Positions 8,002 through 16,887 are shown, counted from the stretch's first letter. The stretch: 64,000 nt of DNA from CAVTWH01 sp963794685 (GCA_963794685.1 CAWCFK010000005.1:806001-870000); one strand, 5' to 3'. Made by a program: numbers and translations. The notes: generated from the letters alone by a model not told the origin.

Positions 8002-8730
8002 ATGATGGGCGCCATGTCGCTGAGATTCGAGGAACTGGCCTGGCGCCGCACCCCGATGGGTGAGATCAGCCTGCGCCGCCGGCACGACCCCGTCACCCGG
8101 ACCGAGGTGTACGAGGTCAAGCTCGACGACGAGTTCCTGATGTCCAGCCTGTTCACCGTGGCCGAAGTCGAACTGGCCCGCCGGGGCCTGGCCGCTGCCC
8201 ACGGCGACGCACTGGACGTGGTCGTCGGCGGTCTGGGCCTGGGCTTCACCGCGACCACCGTGCTGACCGACCCGCGGGTCGCTTCGCTGCTCGTCGTCGA
8301 CGCCATCGAAGACGTGATCACCTGGCACCGGCAGGGCCTGCTGCCGTTCGCCGGGGCGCTGACCGGCGACCAGCGCTGTCAGCTGCGGCACGATGACTTC
8401 TTCGCGCTCACCGCCGCCGACACCGGCTACCACCCGGCCCAGCCCGGCCGGCGGGCACACGCCGTCCTGGTCGACATCGACCACAGCCCACGCCACCTGC
8501 TGCATCCGCGGCACGCCCCCTTCTACACCACAGCGGGCCTGCGCCAGCTGACCCGGCACCTGCATCCGGGCGGGGTGTTCGGCCTGTGGTCCAACGACCC
8601 GCCCGACGAGGAATTCACCGCCGTGCTGGCCGGCGTCTTCGACACCGCGCGCGCAGAGGTCGTCGAGTTCGACAACCCGCTGCAACGACGCACCTCGGCC
8701 AACACCATCTACCTGGCCCAGCTCGAGTGA
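8002..8730 (+). CDS. Spermidine-synthase-like methyltransferase-fold protein
   Basis: This 242-residue protein has the Rossmann fold of spermidine synthases and their relatives. It shows VVVGGLGLGFTATTVL as the nucleotide-binding loop, LLVVDAIEDVITWHR as the acidic strand, and HAVLVDIDHSPRHLLHPRH as the region with catalytic-type Asp residues. The canonical spermidine synthase GGGDG loop is replaced by GGLGLG, so polyamine synthesis is uncertain and a different aminopropyl or methyl transfer is possible. The ATG at 8002 is supported by a strong purine-rich ribosome site; a second ATG four codons later is also possible. Confidence 0.75.
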   Translation: MMGAMSLRFEELAWRRTPMGEISLRRRHDPVTRTEVYEVKLDDEFLMSSLFTVAEVELARRGLAAAHGDALDVVVGGLGLGFTATTVLTDPRVASLLVVDAIEDVITWHRQGLLPFAGALTGDQRCQLRHDDFFALTAADTGYHPAQPGRRAHAVLVDIDHSPRHLLHPRHAPFYTTAGLRQLTRHLHPGGVFGLWSNDPPDEEFTAVLAGVFDTARAEVVEFDNPLQRRTSANTIYLAQLE

Positions 8731-9341
8731 CGCACCGCCCTATCGGTGACGATCATTTGCTGGCCGACCGGGTCGACCGATCGGGAACCTATCAGGTGCT
8801 CGATCAACACCAATGCGACTTCACCATGTGCAGAGAACGACCAATCGCGAATTCACCGCGAAAGCGTGCTCGACAGGGCACCGAATGCAGTGGCGCACCT
8901 TCGCCGACCCTTTGTCCGGCCCTCGTGGTGACCGGGACCGACACGCCTCGGCTGAACGATGATTAATGCTATTCGGGAGCGTTCTTGTGCGCTTTGACGG
9001 CTGCGGCAGATGCCGCCGACCGCTGAGCGTTCTTCCTGGTCAAGCCGCTTTGCGCGGACGGCCGGCAGCCGACTTCACGGGCGACCGCCCGGCGGCGCTC
9101 GCAGACTCACCGCGCTAGACATGCAAATGGCCGGATGGCATCATGGGCCGCAGTCCGCAGCGGACGGTGTCAACCATTCTGCATTCTGTATAGCGATGCG
9201 AGTGTCAGTTCGCACTTGCCTATTCGGTCACGCCCAGGTGCGGGCATCGAAGTCCATCGGAGCGGGCCAAAGGCAATTCCAGGACGTCTGACGACGTCGT
9301 TCCCGTCGAAGCTCAGCCCGGTCACAGCAGGGAGATTGACG
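8731..9341. other. Gene-free, relatively AT-rich spacer
   Basis: I find no supported coding sequence in this 610-base gap. It has lower GC than its neighbours around 8790-9000 (for example the GATGATTAATGCT stretch) and short open frames with no ribosome site or family similarity. It probably carries the promoter of the cupredoxin gene and the end of the upstream transcript. Confidence 0.5.
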
Positions 9342-9713
9342 GTGGCGCTTCCCCGGATCCTCATCGCAGTGCCGCTGATCGTGGCCGGCGCTTTCCTCCC
9401 GGCCGCGAGCCATGTGACGGTGAAGGCCCCACCCGGAGCCATCGGCATGGGCCACGAGGTCTTCACCACCAAAGAGATACGGATACACCGGGCGGACACC
9501 CTCACGTTCGTGAACGACTCGGGCTACATGCACATCGTCGGGCCCGGCCGGGACGGCACCCTGGCGGAGGCCGATGGGGAGCCCATGCAGCGCCGCGTGC
9601 TGATGGAGACAGACGCCACGTACACGACGCCGCCGTTCGACACACCGGGCACCTACTACTTCACCTGTTCCATGCATCCGGAGATGACGGTCAAGGTCGT
9701 CGTCACCGACTGA
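9342..9713 (+). CDS. Secreted cupredoxin (type 1 copper protein)
   Basis: This 123-residue protein has a Sec signal peptide (LPRILIAVPLIVAGAFLPAASH) followed by a plastocyanin/azurin-like domain. The type 1 copper ligands are visible: His64 in GYMHIVGPG, then Cys109, His112 and Met115 in the compact C-x2-H-x2-M loop TCSMHPEM. The GTG at 9342 is chosen because it directly precedes the signal peptide and follows an AGGGAGA ribosome site; the frame is open further upstream but not protein-like. It probably carries electrons outside the membrane. No oxidase or reductase partner lies beside it. Confidence 0.85.
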   Translation: MALPRILIAVPLIVAGAFLPAASHVTVKAPPGAIGMGHEVFTTKEIRIHRADTLTFVNDSGYMHIVGPGRDGTLAEADGEPMQRRVLMETDATYTTPPFDTPGTYYFTCSMHPEMTVKVVVTD

Positions 9714-9810
9714 GCTGCCGCTCGGGCGCGACAGACGAGCAGCGGGACGTACCGCGAACCGGTCACGTCGAATCGTGTACAGCCACGAGTGCTCGGGAGG
9801 AGGGGTAAAC

Positions 9811-9906
9811 ATGTCTGGTCTCATCAGCAGCGTCAAGCACGTGCGCTACGCGTTGGGTTCGCTGACCGCGGTGCTGTTCTCGGCCGCAGTTGGCGCTTCC
9901 CTGTAG
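9811..9906 (+). CDS. 31-residue hydrophobic peptide
   Basis: A very strong ribosome site (GGGAGGAGGGG, 5 bases before the ATG) precedes a 31-residue reading frame. The peptide has a basic start (SVKHVRYAL) and then a hydrophobic stretch ending SAAVGASL. It resembles a free signal peptide or a small membrane peptide. I recognise no family. It lies 118 bases upstream of the adenylating enzyme and 1.5 kb upstream of a presenilin-like protease. It could be a leader ORF, a substrate of that protease, or chance. Confidence 0.5.
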   Translation: MSGLISSVKHVRYALGSLTAVLFSAAVGASL

Positions 9907-10024
9907 CCCACGGACCGCTCTCGGCGGCCAGCTGGGTCCGCCGGGAGCGGTGCACGCCGCAGCCCGGGGCGGAGAACGACGAACGCCCGGCGCACCGGTC
10001 CGCACCGCAGCAGAGGGAGATGAC

Positions 10025-11458
10025 GTGTTGGAGAGCGGCGTCCGGCAGTTCCGGATGGCGATGGGGATGGTGTGGGGCCGTCGACTCAGTACCCGCAATC
10101 TCGGTCGGCTGGTCGACGACGCCCTCGCCACCCTCCGGGAGTTCGGCGAGCCCGGGGCGGACGCGGGCCAGGTGGTCGACGGACCGCTCAACGATCCGGT
10201 GGCCCGACGGGATTTCGCCACCCGCGGGGTGCGCCGCACCGCCACCCGGCTCGCGGCACAGTCGCCGTTCTATGCGCGCCGGTTCACCGCCGCCGGCGTG
10301 CGCCCCGAGCGTCTCGACCTCGCGGGCCTCGCCGCGATCCCGGTCACTGGCAAGCAGGACCTGGTCGAACGACCGGATGACTTCCAGTGCGCCGATGTCG
10401 CACGCTTCCTCGCCACCCGGACGACCGGCACCACCGGACGTCCGGCCGAGATCTGGCTGTCCCGCTACGAGATGGAGCTCTGGCCTGCCCTGGGGGCCCT
10501 GGCCGGGGTACTGCGCGGCGAGCTGTTGCCGGACGACATCCTGCAGGTCAACGTCAGCTCCCGCGCGACGGGCAGCGTGCACCTGAATGTCGCCGGCTGC
10601 CGGCTGGTCGGTGCCGCCTGCCGGGTGCTCGGCATCGTGCCCCCGGACGAAGCTCTCGACAGCCTGGTCGGCGGGGGTGCCACGCAACTGGCGACGGTTC
10701 CGAGCTACCTGGCGGAGCTCGAGGTCGCCGCCCGACGGCGTGGCATGGGCCCGGGCGACTTCCAGCTGCGCACCATCGACGTCGGCGGTGAGGTGCTGTC
10801 GCCGAGCCTGGCTCAGGCTGCCCGGGAGACGTTCGGAGTCGACAACGTCCGGGACCTCTACGCCATGACCGAGGTCGCACCGGTCTTCGGTCGCGTGTGC
10901 ACCCGGTCGCACCTGCATTTCGACATCAACATGGGGCTGGTGGAGTATCTGGACCTGGAGACCGGCCAGCCGGCCCGGCCCGGCGCACTGGCCACGGTCG
11001 TGATCACCCCGTTCTTCCCCTATCGCGACTGCATGCCGGTGTTCCGGTACGACACCCGCGATGTCGTCAGGTGCCTGCCGGATGACGCGCTCACCTGCGA
11101 GCTGGCCGGCCTGCCGGGCAGCGGGCCGATCGAGGGCAAGGTCGACCAACTGGTACGGCCGGAGTCGACGGAGGTCGTCACGCCCCGGCAGCTGATCGAA
11201 GCCGTCGAGGCGCTGCCCGCCCGGCCATGGCCGGCGCGGTTCCGCGCAACCGTCCATAGTGGACGGACTCGGCTGGCCCTTCCGGTGTCCGCGATCGCCG
11301 GCCTCGACAAGGCGCAAGCGGCTCACCACTTCGCCGACCGCGGCCTCGACCTGGATCTCACGCTGGTCAGTGACGACGAAGCCACCGCGTTGCGCCCGCT
11401 GCGCAGCGATCTGCACGAGACGACCTTCAGCGCCCGCCCTGCTCTCATCGGAGCATGA
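10025..11458 (+). CDS. PaaK-like adenylate-forming enzyme
   Basis: This 477-residue protein belongs to the ANL superfamily branch that contains phenylacetate-CoA ligase and coenzyme F390 synthetase. The ATP-binding loop TRTTGTTGRP is at residues 131-140. The adenine-binding and Asp-hinge regions (VGGEVLSPSLAQ, LYAMTEVAP, VFRYDTRDVV) follow in the normal order. The GTG at 10025 has an AGAGGGAGA ribosome site and begins where homology starts. The protein should activate a carboxylate as an acyl-AMP, but the acceptor (CoA, F420-like cofactor, peptide or lipid) is not visible. It stops one base before the next ATG, so it is co-translated with the presenilin-like protein. Confidence 0.8.
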   Translation: MLESGVRQFRMAMGMVWGRRLSTRNLGRLVDDALATLREFGEPGADAGQVVDGPLNDPVARRDFATRGVRRTATRLAAQSPFYARRFTAAGVRPERLDLAGLAAIPVTGKQDLVERPDDFQCADVARFLATRTTGTTGRPAEIWLSRYEMELWPALGALAGVLRGELLPDDILQVNVSSRATGSVHLNVAGCRLVGAACRVLGIVPPDEALDSLVGGGATQLATVPSYLAELEVAARRRGMGPGDFQLRTIDVGGEVLSPSLAQAARETFGVDNVRDLYAMTEVAPVFGRVCTRSHLHFDINMGLVEYLDLETGQPARPGALATVVITPFFPYRDCMPVFRYDTRDVVRCLPDDALTCELAGLPGSGPIEGKVDQLVRPESTEVVTPRQLIEAVEALPARPWPARFRATVHSGRTRLALPVSAIAGLDKAQAAHHFADRGLDLDLTLVSDDEATALRPLRSDLHETTFSARPALIGA

Positions 11459-11459
11459 C

Positions 11460-12422
11460 ATGGAACTGAGCAGTTCCCAGACCTTCCTCTCCCTCTTCCA
11501 GCTGGTCGTCACCACCATCGCGGCGCTGGCGACCTGCCTGGGCGCACTGTGGTATCTGCGCCGGGTGCGGCTGGAGCGTCCGGCGATCGGCAGGTTCAAC
11601 GGTCGCGATGTGGTGTTCCTGTTCGCTTTCCTGGTCCTCCTGCCCAGCCTCTACCTCCTGCTGCCGCAGTGGGCCCTGACCACCGTGCTGGCACTGACTT
11701 TCACGGCGGCGCTGTCCATCGGCTTCCGACCGGTGCTCGCCCCCACGTCGCTGTGGCTGGGCATCGGTGTGCTGATCGGCGCGGACCTGTGGATGGGCCA
11801 GCGCATGATCGACGATGTCGCCCACTGGCACTTCGTGTGGGCCGAGAACAGCCTGGTCGTACTGCTCGCGGCGATCTCGGTGGCCAACCTGTACGTGCAG
11901 GGCGGCATGCAGGTACGCCATGTTGCCTGGTTCGCCGGTGGGCTGGCACTCTACGACTCGATCTTCACTCTGGTGCTGCCGGTGTCGAACGAACTCATCC
12001 GCGAGTTCGTCAACCACCCGCTCTTTCCGGCGATGGGCATGCGGATCGGCTTCGACGAAGCCATCGTCGGCCTCGGCGACCTGTTGGTCTACGCGGGGTT
12101 CACGATCGCCGCCCACAAGGCCTACGGTCGGCCGGGACTCCGGCTGGCGCTGACCCTCGTGGTCGTCTTCGGCGCGGTGGTTCCCACGCTGTCCGGACTG
12201 CTGCTCAACTTCGTCGACTCCCGGCTGGACGTCGTGATCCCGGCGCAGACCTACTTCGGGCCGGCAGCCGTTCTCGGGTACCTGTGGCTGCGCCACCGCT
12301 ACGGCCGCGAGCGCACCATGAAGGAGTACCTGGCCAGCATCGAGCGCCAGCGCCGCGAACCGGCCGCAACCGCTGTGGTTGCGCCGGAGCCGACGACCGA
12401 GTCCGAGCCGGTGTCCGCTTGA
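11460..12422 (+). CDS. Presenilin/SPP-like GxGD intramembrane aspartyl protease
   Basis: This 320-residue protein has about nine hydrophobic segments. It carries the three marks of presenilin and signal peptide peptidase: YD at 165-166 in the sixth segment (LALYDSIFTLVLP), GLGD at 204-207 in the seventh (AIVGLGDLLVYAGF), and a PA-x motif at 261-263 before the last segment (VIPAQTYFGPAAVLGYLWL). The 41-residue spacing of the two Asp residues is like SPP (about 46). The PAL motif reads PAQ, a change at its third residue. The family cuts peptides within the membrane; SPP clears signal peptides. Such proteins are well known in eukaryotes and archaea and uncommon in bacteria. The C-terminal 40 residues are a charged cytosolic tail. 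It is coupled to the adenylating enzyme. Confidence 0.7.
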   Translation: MELSSSQTFLSLFQLVVTTIAALATCLGALWYLRRVRLERPAIGRFNGRDVVFLFAFLVLLPSLYLLLPQWALTTVLALTFTAALSIGFRPVLAPTSLWLGIGVLIGADLWMGQRMIDDVAHWHFVWAENSLVVLLAAISVANLYVQGGMQVRHVAWFAGGLALYDSIFTLVLPVSNELIREFVNHPLFPAMGMRIGFDEAIVGLGDLLVYAGFTIAAHKAYGRPGLRLALTLVVVFGAVVPTLSGLLLNFVDSRLDVVIPAQTYFGPAAVLGYLWLRHRYGRERTMKEYLASIERQRREPAATAVVAPEPTTESEPVSA

Positions 12423-12495
12423 CGGCGCCGTGGCCGTTGGCCGGGTCTGCCCGGATGGCGGCCCTGCGCGGCGACCCGGGCGGGCGTGTCGCCCG

Positions 12496-13017
12496 ATGAA
12501 CGCGGTCCGCTCGGGCACCCGTGCCTTCCTCGGCCTGCCCGCCGTCGATGACGCGGCGGCCATGAAGCAGCCGCGGGCCGTCCCGTGGCTCGCCGCGCCA
12601 GCCGCGTTCGTGGCCACCCTGGTCGCGCTGGTCGGCCTCGGTGTGGCCCTGGATGCGATCCTGCACGGTCGCGACAACTGGCCGGTCAACGCACCGGCGA
12701 TTGCCGGCCTGACGGCGATCCTGCTGCTCGCCCCGTCGTCGCCGACGCAGCCCAGGGCGCGCAACGCATGGCTCGCCGCTGTCGTCGGGCTCGCTGTCGT
12801 CGGGGTGGGCTACCGCATTCCGACGGCTCACCATGCGCCGGCAACGGCGTACGGCTGCATCGCATTTCTGATCGCCGGCGGTGGTGCGCTCGCCGGCTGC
12901 GTGGCGTTCACCGCACTCACCCGGGTCCACAGCTGGACCGCGACCACGCCGGCCGGCGTGGTCGCGGATCCGGAGGAGAACCCGGCGGCGGCGCCTGACG
13001 CTTCCCCGCAAGCCTGA
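12496..13017 (+). CDS. Four-TM membrane protein of unknown function
   Basis: This 173-residue protein has four hydrophobic segments, at roughly residues 30-52 (LAAPAAFVATLVALVGLGVAL), 66-80, 90-105 and 115-140, and an acidic, Ala-rich C-terminus. I recognise no family. The ATG at 12496 lies 73 bases after the presenilin-like gene, so it probably belongs to the same transcription unit. A later in-frame ATG (MKQPRAVPW) would give a shorter protein starting right before the first helix. A strong hairpin follows the stop codon. Confidence 0.6.
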   Translation: MNAVRSGTRAFLGLPAVDDAAAMKQPRAVPWLAAPAAFVATLVALVGLGVALDAILHGRDNWPVNAPAIAGLTAILLLAPSSPTQPRARNAWLAAVVGLAVVGVGYRIPTAHHAPATAYGCIAFLIAGGGALAGCVAFTALTRVHSWTATTPAGVVADPEENPAAAPDASPQA

Positions 13018-13053
13018 CCCGGTACGCCCCTCGGCTGCCCGATCATCCGCGGT

Positions 13054-13087
13054 GCGGGCGCATCCGGCGGCTACCGGATGCGCCCGC
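13054..13087. terminator. Perfect 14-bp hairpin between convergent genes
   Basis: GCGGGCGCATCCGG (13054-13067) pairs perfectly with CCGGATGCGCCCGC (13074-13087) across a 6-base loop. It stands between the stop codons of the rightward 4-TM gene and the leftward CBM2 gene, so it can end both transcripts. There is no U-tract, as is normal in high-GC actinomycetes. Confidence 0.85.
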
Positions 13088-13092
13088 GGACG

Positions 13093-14181
13093 TTACGCGG
13101 AGACCGTGACGTCGAGGAACCACGGGATCTGCGGGGTCGGGCACGGCATCGGCTGGTGGATGCACGGACTGTCGGGAACGGTGGACACCCGCGCCTGGCC
13201 CGTCGAGACCACGCGGTAGCGTGCGGCGAGCGCCTGGCCTGTCGGGTAGCCGCCGACCACGTCGGTGGCGACGAGTACTCCGGCGGGGGTGACCTTCGGG
13301 ACGTCGTACTCGCTGGGAAGGCTCACGATGAGCTGGTCACCGACGTGCAGGGTGATGCTGCGCCCGCTGTCCGCCCTGGTGACCGTGACGGTCTGCCCGC
13401 CGCTGCTCGACGGACTGATCACGTTCACGTGTACGCGCCACAGATAGACCGGCGCTGCGCACGGCGGTGACTGGTGCTGGCAGTCGCTGTCGGTCTGGGA
13501 GGTCAGGTCCACCAGCCCGGGCGTGGCCGCGCGGTACCGGGCGGCGACCGACTGGCCCGTGGGGTATCCGCCGGTGGACGACAGTTGCACCAGCGCGGGA
13601 CCGGTAACGGCAGGCGGATCGAAGTAGCTGGGCAGGGACACCGCCAGCGTCTGGCCGACGAGCAGAGTGACCGTGATTCCGCTGTCACCACCGCTCACCG
13701 TGACATCCGCGCCGGCCGACGGGCTGGTGCTGGAACTCGTCGGAACAGTGTCGTTGGCGCAGCTGGAAATCGTCACCGGACCGGTACCGGACAGCGACAT
13801 CCCGAAGCTGGTCGACGCGCCCGGCGCCAGTGCCCCGTTGTACGGCTGGTTGACGGCGGTGAACCCGCCGCCCGAGGCGCTGGTGATCCGGGCGTTCCAG
13901 GCCGAGCCGAGCTGCTGGCCCCCGGCGAGGCTGCCGGTGACGGTCCAGGTCGTGGCGGAGGTCGCCGCGGTGTTGACCACCGTGACGGTGACGTTCTCAC
14001 CCCCGCTCGGTCCGCTGCCCCATTGCGAATCGATGTGCACCGTGGCGCTGCATCCACCGGCTGTCGTGCCGGCAGCCGACGCCACGGAGGCGACGCCCGG
14101 GGTGAGCATGAGCGCCATCAGCATGCCCGCACCCGCCGCCACGCTGGATGCTGCCGCTGCCGCCCGTCTTGATACCGCCAT
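13093..14181 (-). CDS. Secreted CBM2 protein with two tandem C-terminal domains
   Basis: This 362-residue protein has a Sec signal peptide (RRAAAAASSVAAGAGMLMALMLTPGVASVASA). A carbohydrate-binding module of family 2 follows (CSATVHIDSQWGSGPSGGENVTVTVVN to CAND), with the Cys pair at its ends. After a Ser/Thr linker come two homologous domains of about 100 residues. Each has ITVTLLVGQTLAVSLPSYFD or the matching ITLHVGDQLIVSLPSEYD, then a GGYPTGQ-ARYR segment, and ends in a Cys-x-H-x3-Cys pattern before a final strand. The repeats resemble chagasin-like or Ig-like beta folds, but I cannot name the family. ATG at 14181 follows a GGAAGG site. It may bind chitin or cellulose and a second ligand. 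Confidence 0.75.
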   Translation of the reverse strand: MAVSRRAAAAASSVAAGAGMLMALMLTPGVASVASAAGTTAGGCSATVHIDSQWGSGPSGGENVTVTVVNTAATSATTWTVTGSLAGGQQLGSAWNARITSASGGGFTAVNQPYNGALAPGASTSFGMSLSGTGPVTISSCANDTVPTSSSTSPSAGADVTVSGGDSGITVTLLVGQTLAVSLPSYFDPPAVTGPALVQLSSTGGYPTGQSVAARYRAATPGLVDLTSQTDSDCQHQSPPCAAPVYLWRVHVNVISPSSSGGQTVTVTRADSGRSITLHVGDQLIVSLPSEYDVPKVTPAGVLVATDVVGGYPTGQALAARYRVVSTGQARVSTVPDSPCIHQPMPCPTPQIPWFLDVTVSA

Positions 14182-14327
14182 CACAGTGACCCTTCCGCTC
14201 CGGTGGATAGGACGCCACGCTCCATCTCGTCCGACGGATAGGAGGTGGTCGATGCAGATCCATGTTTACATAGCAACTCATCGATGTTCCATCCCGCGGT
14301 CGTTCGCGAGCCCAGGGCCAGGTGAAG

Positions 14328-14392
14328 GCTGCGCGGCCGCAACGACCGCGCAGCGGGTGCCGCCCCGGTGCAAACGCCGGGACGGCACCCGC
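14328..14392 (-). terminator. Tandem hairpins downstream of the secreted hydrolase
   Basis: GCTGCGCGG/CCGCGCAGC (14328-14354) and GCGGGTGCCG/CGGCACCCGC (14353-14392) form two perfect stems, of 9 and 10 bp, that share two bases and so may be alternative structures. They follow the stop of the leftward alpha/beta hydrolase gene by about 45 bases and probably end its transcript. Confidence 0.7.
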
Positions 14393-14437
14393 CAGTTCAA
14401 CGGTCAGCGTGACTTCGGCCGTGCCTGGGGGCGTTCA

Positions 14438-16513
14438 TCAGTCGTCGTCGTGGACGGTGAGCGCGCCGAACACGTCACCCACGAAGACACCCTTGATCGC
14501 CTTCGCACCCACCAGGTAGGTCCGGTCAGGCTCGTCCACGGTGTTGCCGGTGACCGCGATCGGGATGCTGATCGTGGTCTGACCGGGGCTGACGTTCACC
14601 ACGGTCGCCGTCGCCAGGTTGGTGGCCGGGTTGACCACGAACACCCGTAGCTGGCCGGAGCCGCTGCCGGTCACGGTGGCCGGTACCTGGTAGGTCACCG
14701 TCCCGGAGCTGCCCTCCTGGACGGTGAGCTCGCCCAGGTCGATCCGGGGCAGCGCCACGGCCTGCGGCGCCGGGGTGCCGGCGCGCCAGCCCCAGGCGTC
14801 CACGACGGCGGCTTTGCCGTTCGCGCTGAGCGGAGTCAGCTGCAGCGTGGCGATCTGGGTCATCGTCAGGCCCGCCGAGACGGCGGGGGCCAGCGGCAGC
14901 CGCACCTCCTGCGCCAGGTTGGAGGCGGTGAACGTCGGCCCGGGCAGCCCGTCGAGGGTCACCGTGCCGAGCGTGGCGCGCCGCCCGGACGAGTCGGAGA
15001 TGGCTACCTGCAGCTGGGTACCGACGCTGTTGGCCGGCACGATGACGCGCAGTGCGGCCGAGGTCTGGCCGCTGAGCGACACCGTCCGCGCGGGGCGCAC
15101 CGTGACCCGGGTCCCGGCGGTCGTCCAGCCCAGCTCGACGGCGTACCGGCCGGTCTCCGGTCGGATGGATCCGAGCTGGTACAGGTGTGGCGAGCTGTAG
15201 TTCCACCCGGTCAGGCAGGCGGTGGCGGGGTCGGTGGTTACCTGCTCGCACAGCCGGGCACCGGTGCCGGTCACCGAGAGCGTGCTGTCCGGTACCACGA
15301 AGCCCGTGCGGTTTCCGCCGACGGCCTGGCTGAGCACCCGGGCCGGGTCGGCCGACGGGGCCCGGTAGCCGGAGCCGTCGATGAGTGGCCGTACCGCGTC
15401 CTCGCCGTTCTGGAACAGCCGTGCCGCCGCGGCGACGTAGGTGGCGCCCACGTTCTGCTGCTGCTGGGCGGTCAACCGGGAGGACGAGCCGGACACGCAG
15501 TACGGGTCGTGCCCGATGTAGTCGTCGAACGCCCGCGGCGCCACCGACTGCCCCGGCGTCCACTGGGTGTTGAACCAGTCGTGGTTGGCCCCGGCCACCC
15601 AGACCGCGCTGTGCAGGGCATAGCCGCGGCTGACCCCGCGACTGGCGTCGAGGAACTGGATGCCGGGCAGTTCGGTCTGGTCACCGTCGCAGCCGGGCAG
15701 GATGCTCATCGACGGTACGTCCGGCGGCGGGTTCTCCCCGAAACTCGTCGTGCCGATCAGTGCCAGGCCCTTGATCTGCCAGCCGACCGTACCGTGGTAG
15801 CCGTCCTGGGCGGCCGGCGGCGGGGTGAGGCTGTCCATCGCAGCGCGCCCGACGCCGTCGCCGCCGCGCGAGTGGCCCACCAGCAGGACGCTGGACATGT
15901 CCGCGGGCGGTGCCGCCTGCACGATGGCCGGTGCGCCGGACCGCCCGGCGCCCGCCCAGTCCAGCCAGTGCGCCAGGTGCAGTCGTACCAGGGACGAGCG
16001 TGCCTGTGCGCCGCCGTCGGAGGGCGGCGTTCCCGGGCCGTCCTGGGCGTTGATGCCGTCCGCTGAGATCGAGACGGTGACGAATCCCTGCGAGGCCAGC
16101 AGCTGCTGGGACTGCTGGAAGCCCTGGTAGCTGGGGAGCGGGGAGTAGCCGGCCGGGCAGGGCCAGGTCCAGCTGGTCCCGGTGGAGTTGTAGCACGGGT
16201 CGTAGCGACCGTGCAGGAACAGCACCAGGGGGCGCGGGGTCGCCAGGCCCTGTGGCGCCACGACGATGGCCTTCATCTCGACCGGCTGCGCGAAGCCGGG
16301 CAGCGTCACGTCGGAGAGTTGGTACTCCCCGGTGGTCGTCGAGTAAGGGCCGGCGACGCCCGGATCGACCGGGTTGGGCGGCAGTGTCGCGGTGGCTGCG
16401 GTGGCTGCGCCACTCGCGGCGGTGACCGACGGTGCGGCCAGCGCGGTGCCGGCGGACCCGACTGCCAGTATCAGCGACAGTGGCAGGACAGTCGCCAGTC
16501 TTCGGACATGCAT
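14438..16513 (-). CDS. Secreted alpha/beta hydrolase with C-terminal Calx-beta-like domain
   Basis: This 691-residue protein has a Sec signal peptide (RRLATVLPLSLILAVGSAGTALA). The alpha/beta-hydrolase domain has LVLFLHGRYDPC as the oxyanion-hole region and the nucleophile Ser215 in VGHSRGG. Four or more Cys residues in the catalytic part suggest disulphides. The C-terminal 100 residues (LTVQEGSSGTVTYQVPATV to GDVFGALTVHDDD) look like a Calx-beta domain ending in an acidic DDD. The ATG at 16513 is chosen because GGGGGAGAG lies 4 bases before it; an in-frame GTG 7 codons upstream overlaps that site. It likely acts outside the cell on an ester or peptide; the substrate is unknown. Confidence 0.75.
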   Translation of the reverse strand: MHVRRLATVLPLSLILAVGSAGTALAAPSVTAASGAATAATATLPPNPVDPGVAGPYSTTTGEYQLSDVTLPGFAQPVEMKAIVVAPQGLATPRPLVLFLHGRYDPCYNSTGTSWTWPCPAGYSPLPSYQGFQQSQQLLASQGFVTVSISADGINAQDGPGTPPSDGGAQARSSLVRLHLAHWLDWAGAGRSGAPAIVQAAPPADMSSVLLVGHSRGGDGVGRAAMDSLTPPPAAQDGYHGTVGWQIKGLALIGTTSFGENPPPDVPSMSILPGCDGDQTELPGIQFLDASRGVSRGYALHSAVWVAGANHDWFNTQWTPGQSVAPRAFDDYIGHDPYCVSGSSSRLTAQQQQNVGATYVAAAARLFQNGEDAVRPLIDGSGYRAPSADPARVLSQAVGGNRTGFVVPDSTLSVTGTGARLCEQVTTDPATACLTGWNYSSPHLYQLGSIRPETGRYAVELGWTTAGTRVTVRPARTVSLSGQTSAALRVIVPANSVGTQLQVAISDSSGRRATLGTVTLDGLPGPTFTASNLAQEVRLPLAPAVSAGLTMTQIATLQLTPLSANGKAAVVDAWGWRAGTPAPQAVALPRIDLGELTVQEGSSGTVTYQVPATVTGSGSGQLRVFVVNPATNLATATVVNVSPGQTTISIPIAVTGNTVDEPDRTYLVGAKAIKGVFVGDVFGALTVHDDD

Positions 16514-16887
16514 GTCTCTCCCCCGTTTCTTCACTTGTAGCGATCAGCCGGTTACGCTCATGGCGCATCCGACGGTGCGTAACCTATCGTTTCCATCGAG
16601 GTAGGTAAATAGGTCAGTGGGCCTTGGAAACCGGCCGGGCGACGTGTCGGTAAGAGTTGACGCAGGTCCCGAGGGTTGAGGAAGGCATCATGGGTGTCGT
16701 CGCACCGTTCCGGTCGGCTGCCTGGCCGTTTCACACCGGGGGTGTGCCCGGCGGCTGCGTGGCTGGCCCGACGCGGCCAGGTGACCCGCCCGGATCGGCG
16801 CGCCGGGTCCGTCAGGTTTACGCAGTTCGACCCCTCGCGGACCGGCGCCAGGTGTAGACGGCGACCGGGACGGGCATACCGTCACAC
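16514..16887. other. Divergent promoter region
   Basis: This 374-base gap separates the leftward secreted hydrolase from the rightward PAP2 gene. I see no supported gene. An AT-rich stretch near 16575-16615 (with CCTATCG and AGGTAAATAGG) is the likely promoter area for the hydrolase. Confidence 0.45.

Noticed and set aside
9010..9291. A 93-codon open frame before the cupredoxin gene.
   Set aside because: No ribosome site, composition unlike protein, and no recognisable motif; treated as spacer.
11460..12422. Prepilin peptidase (A24) as an identity for the GxGD protein.
   Set aside because: Prepilin peptidases have their first Asp in a different motif and lack the YD and PA-x signatures and nine-segment layout seen here.
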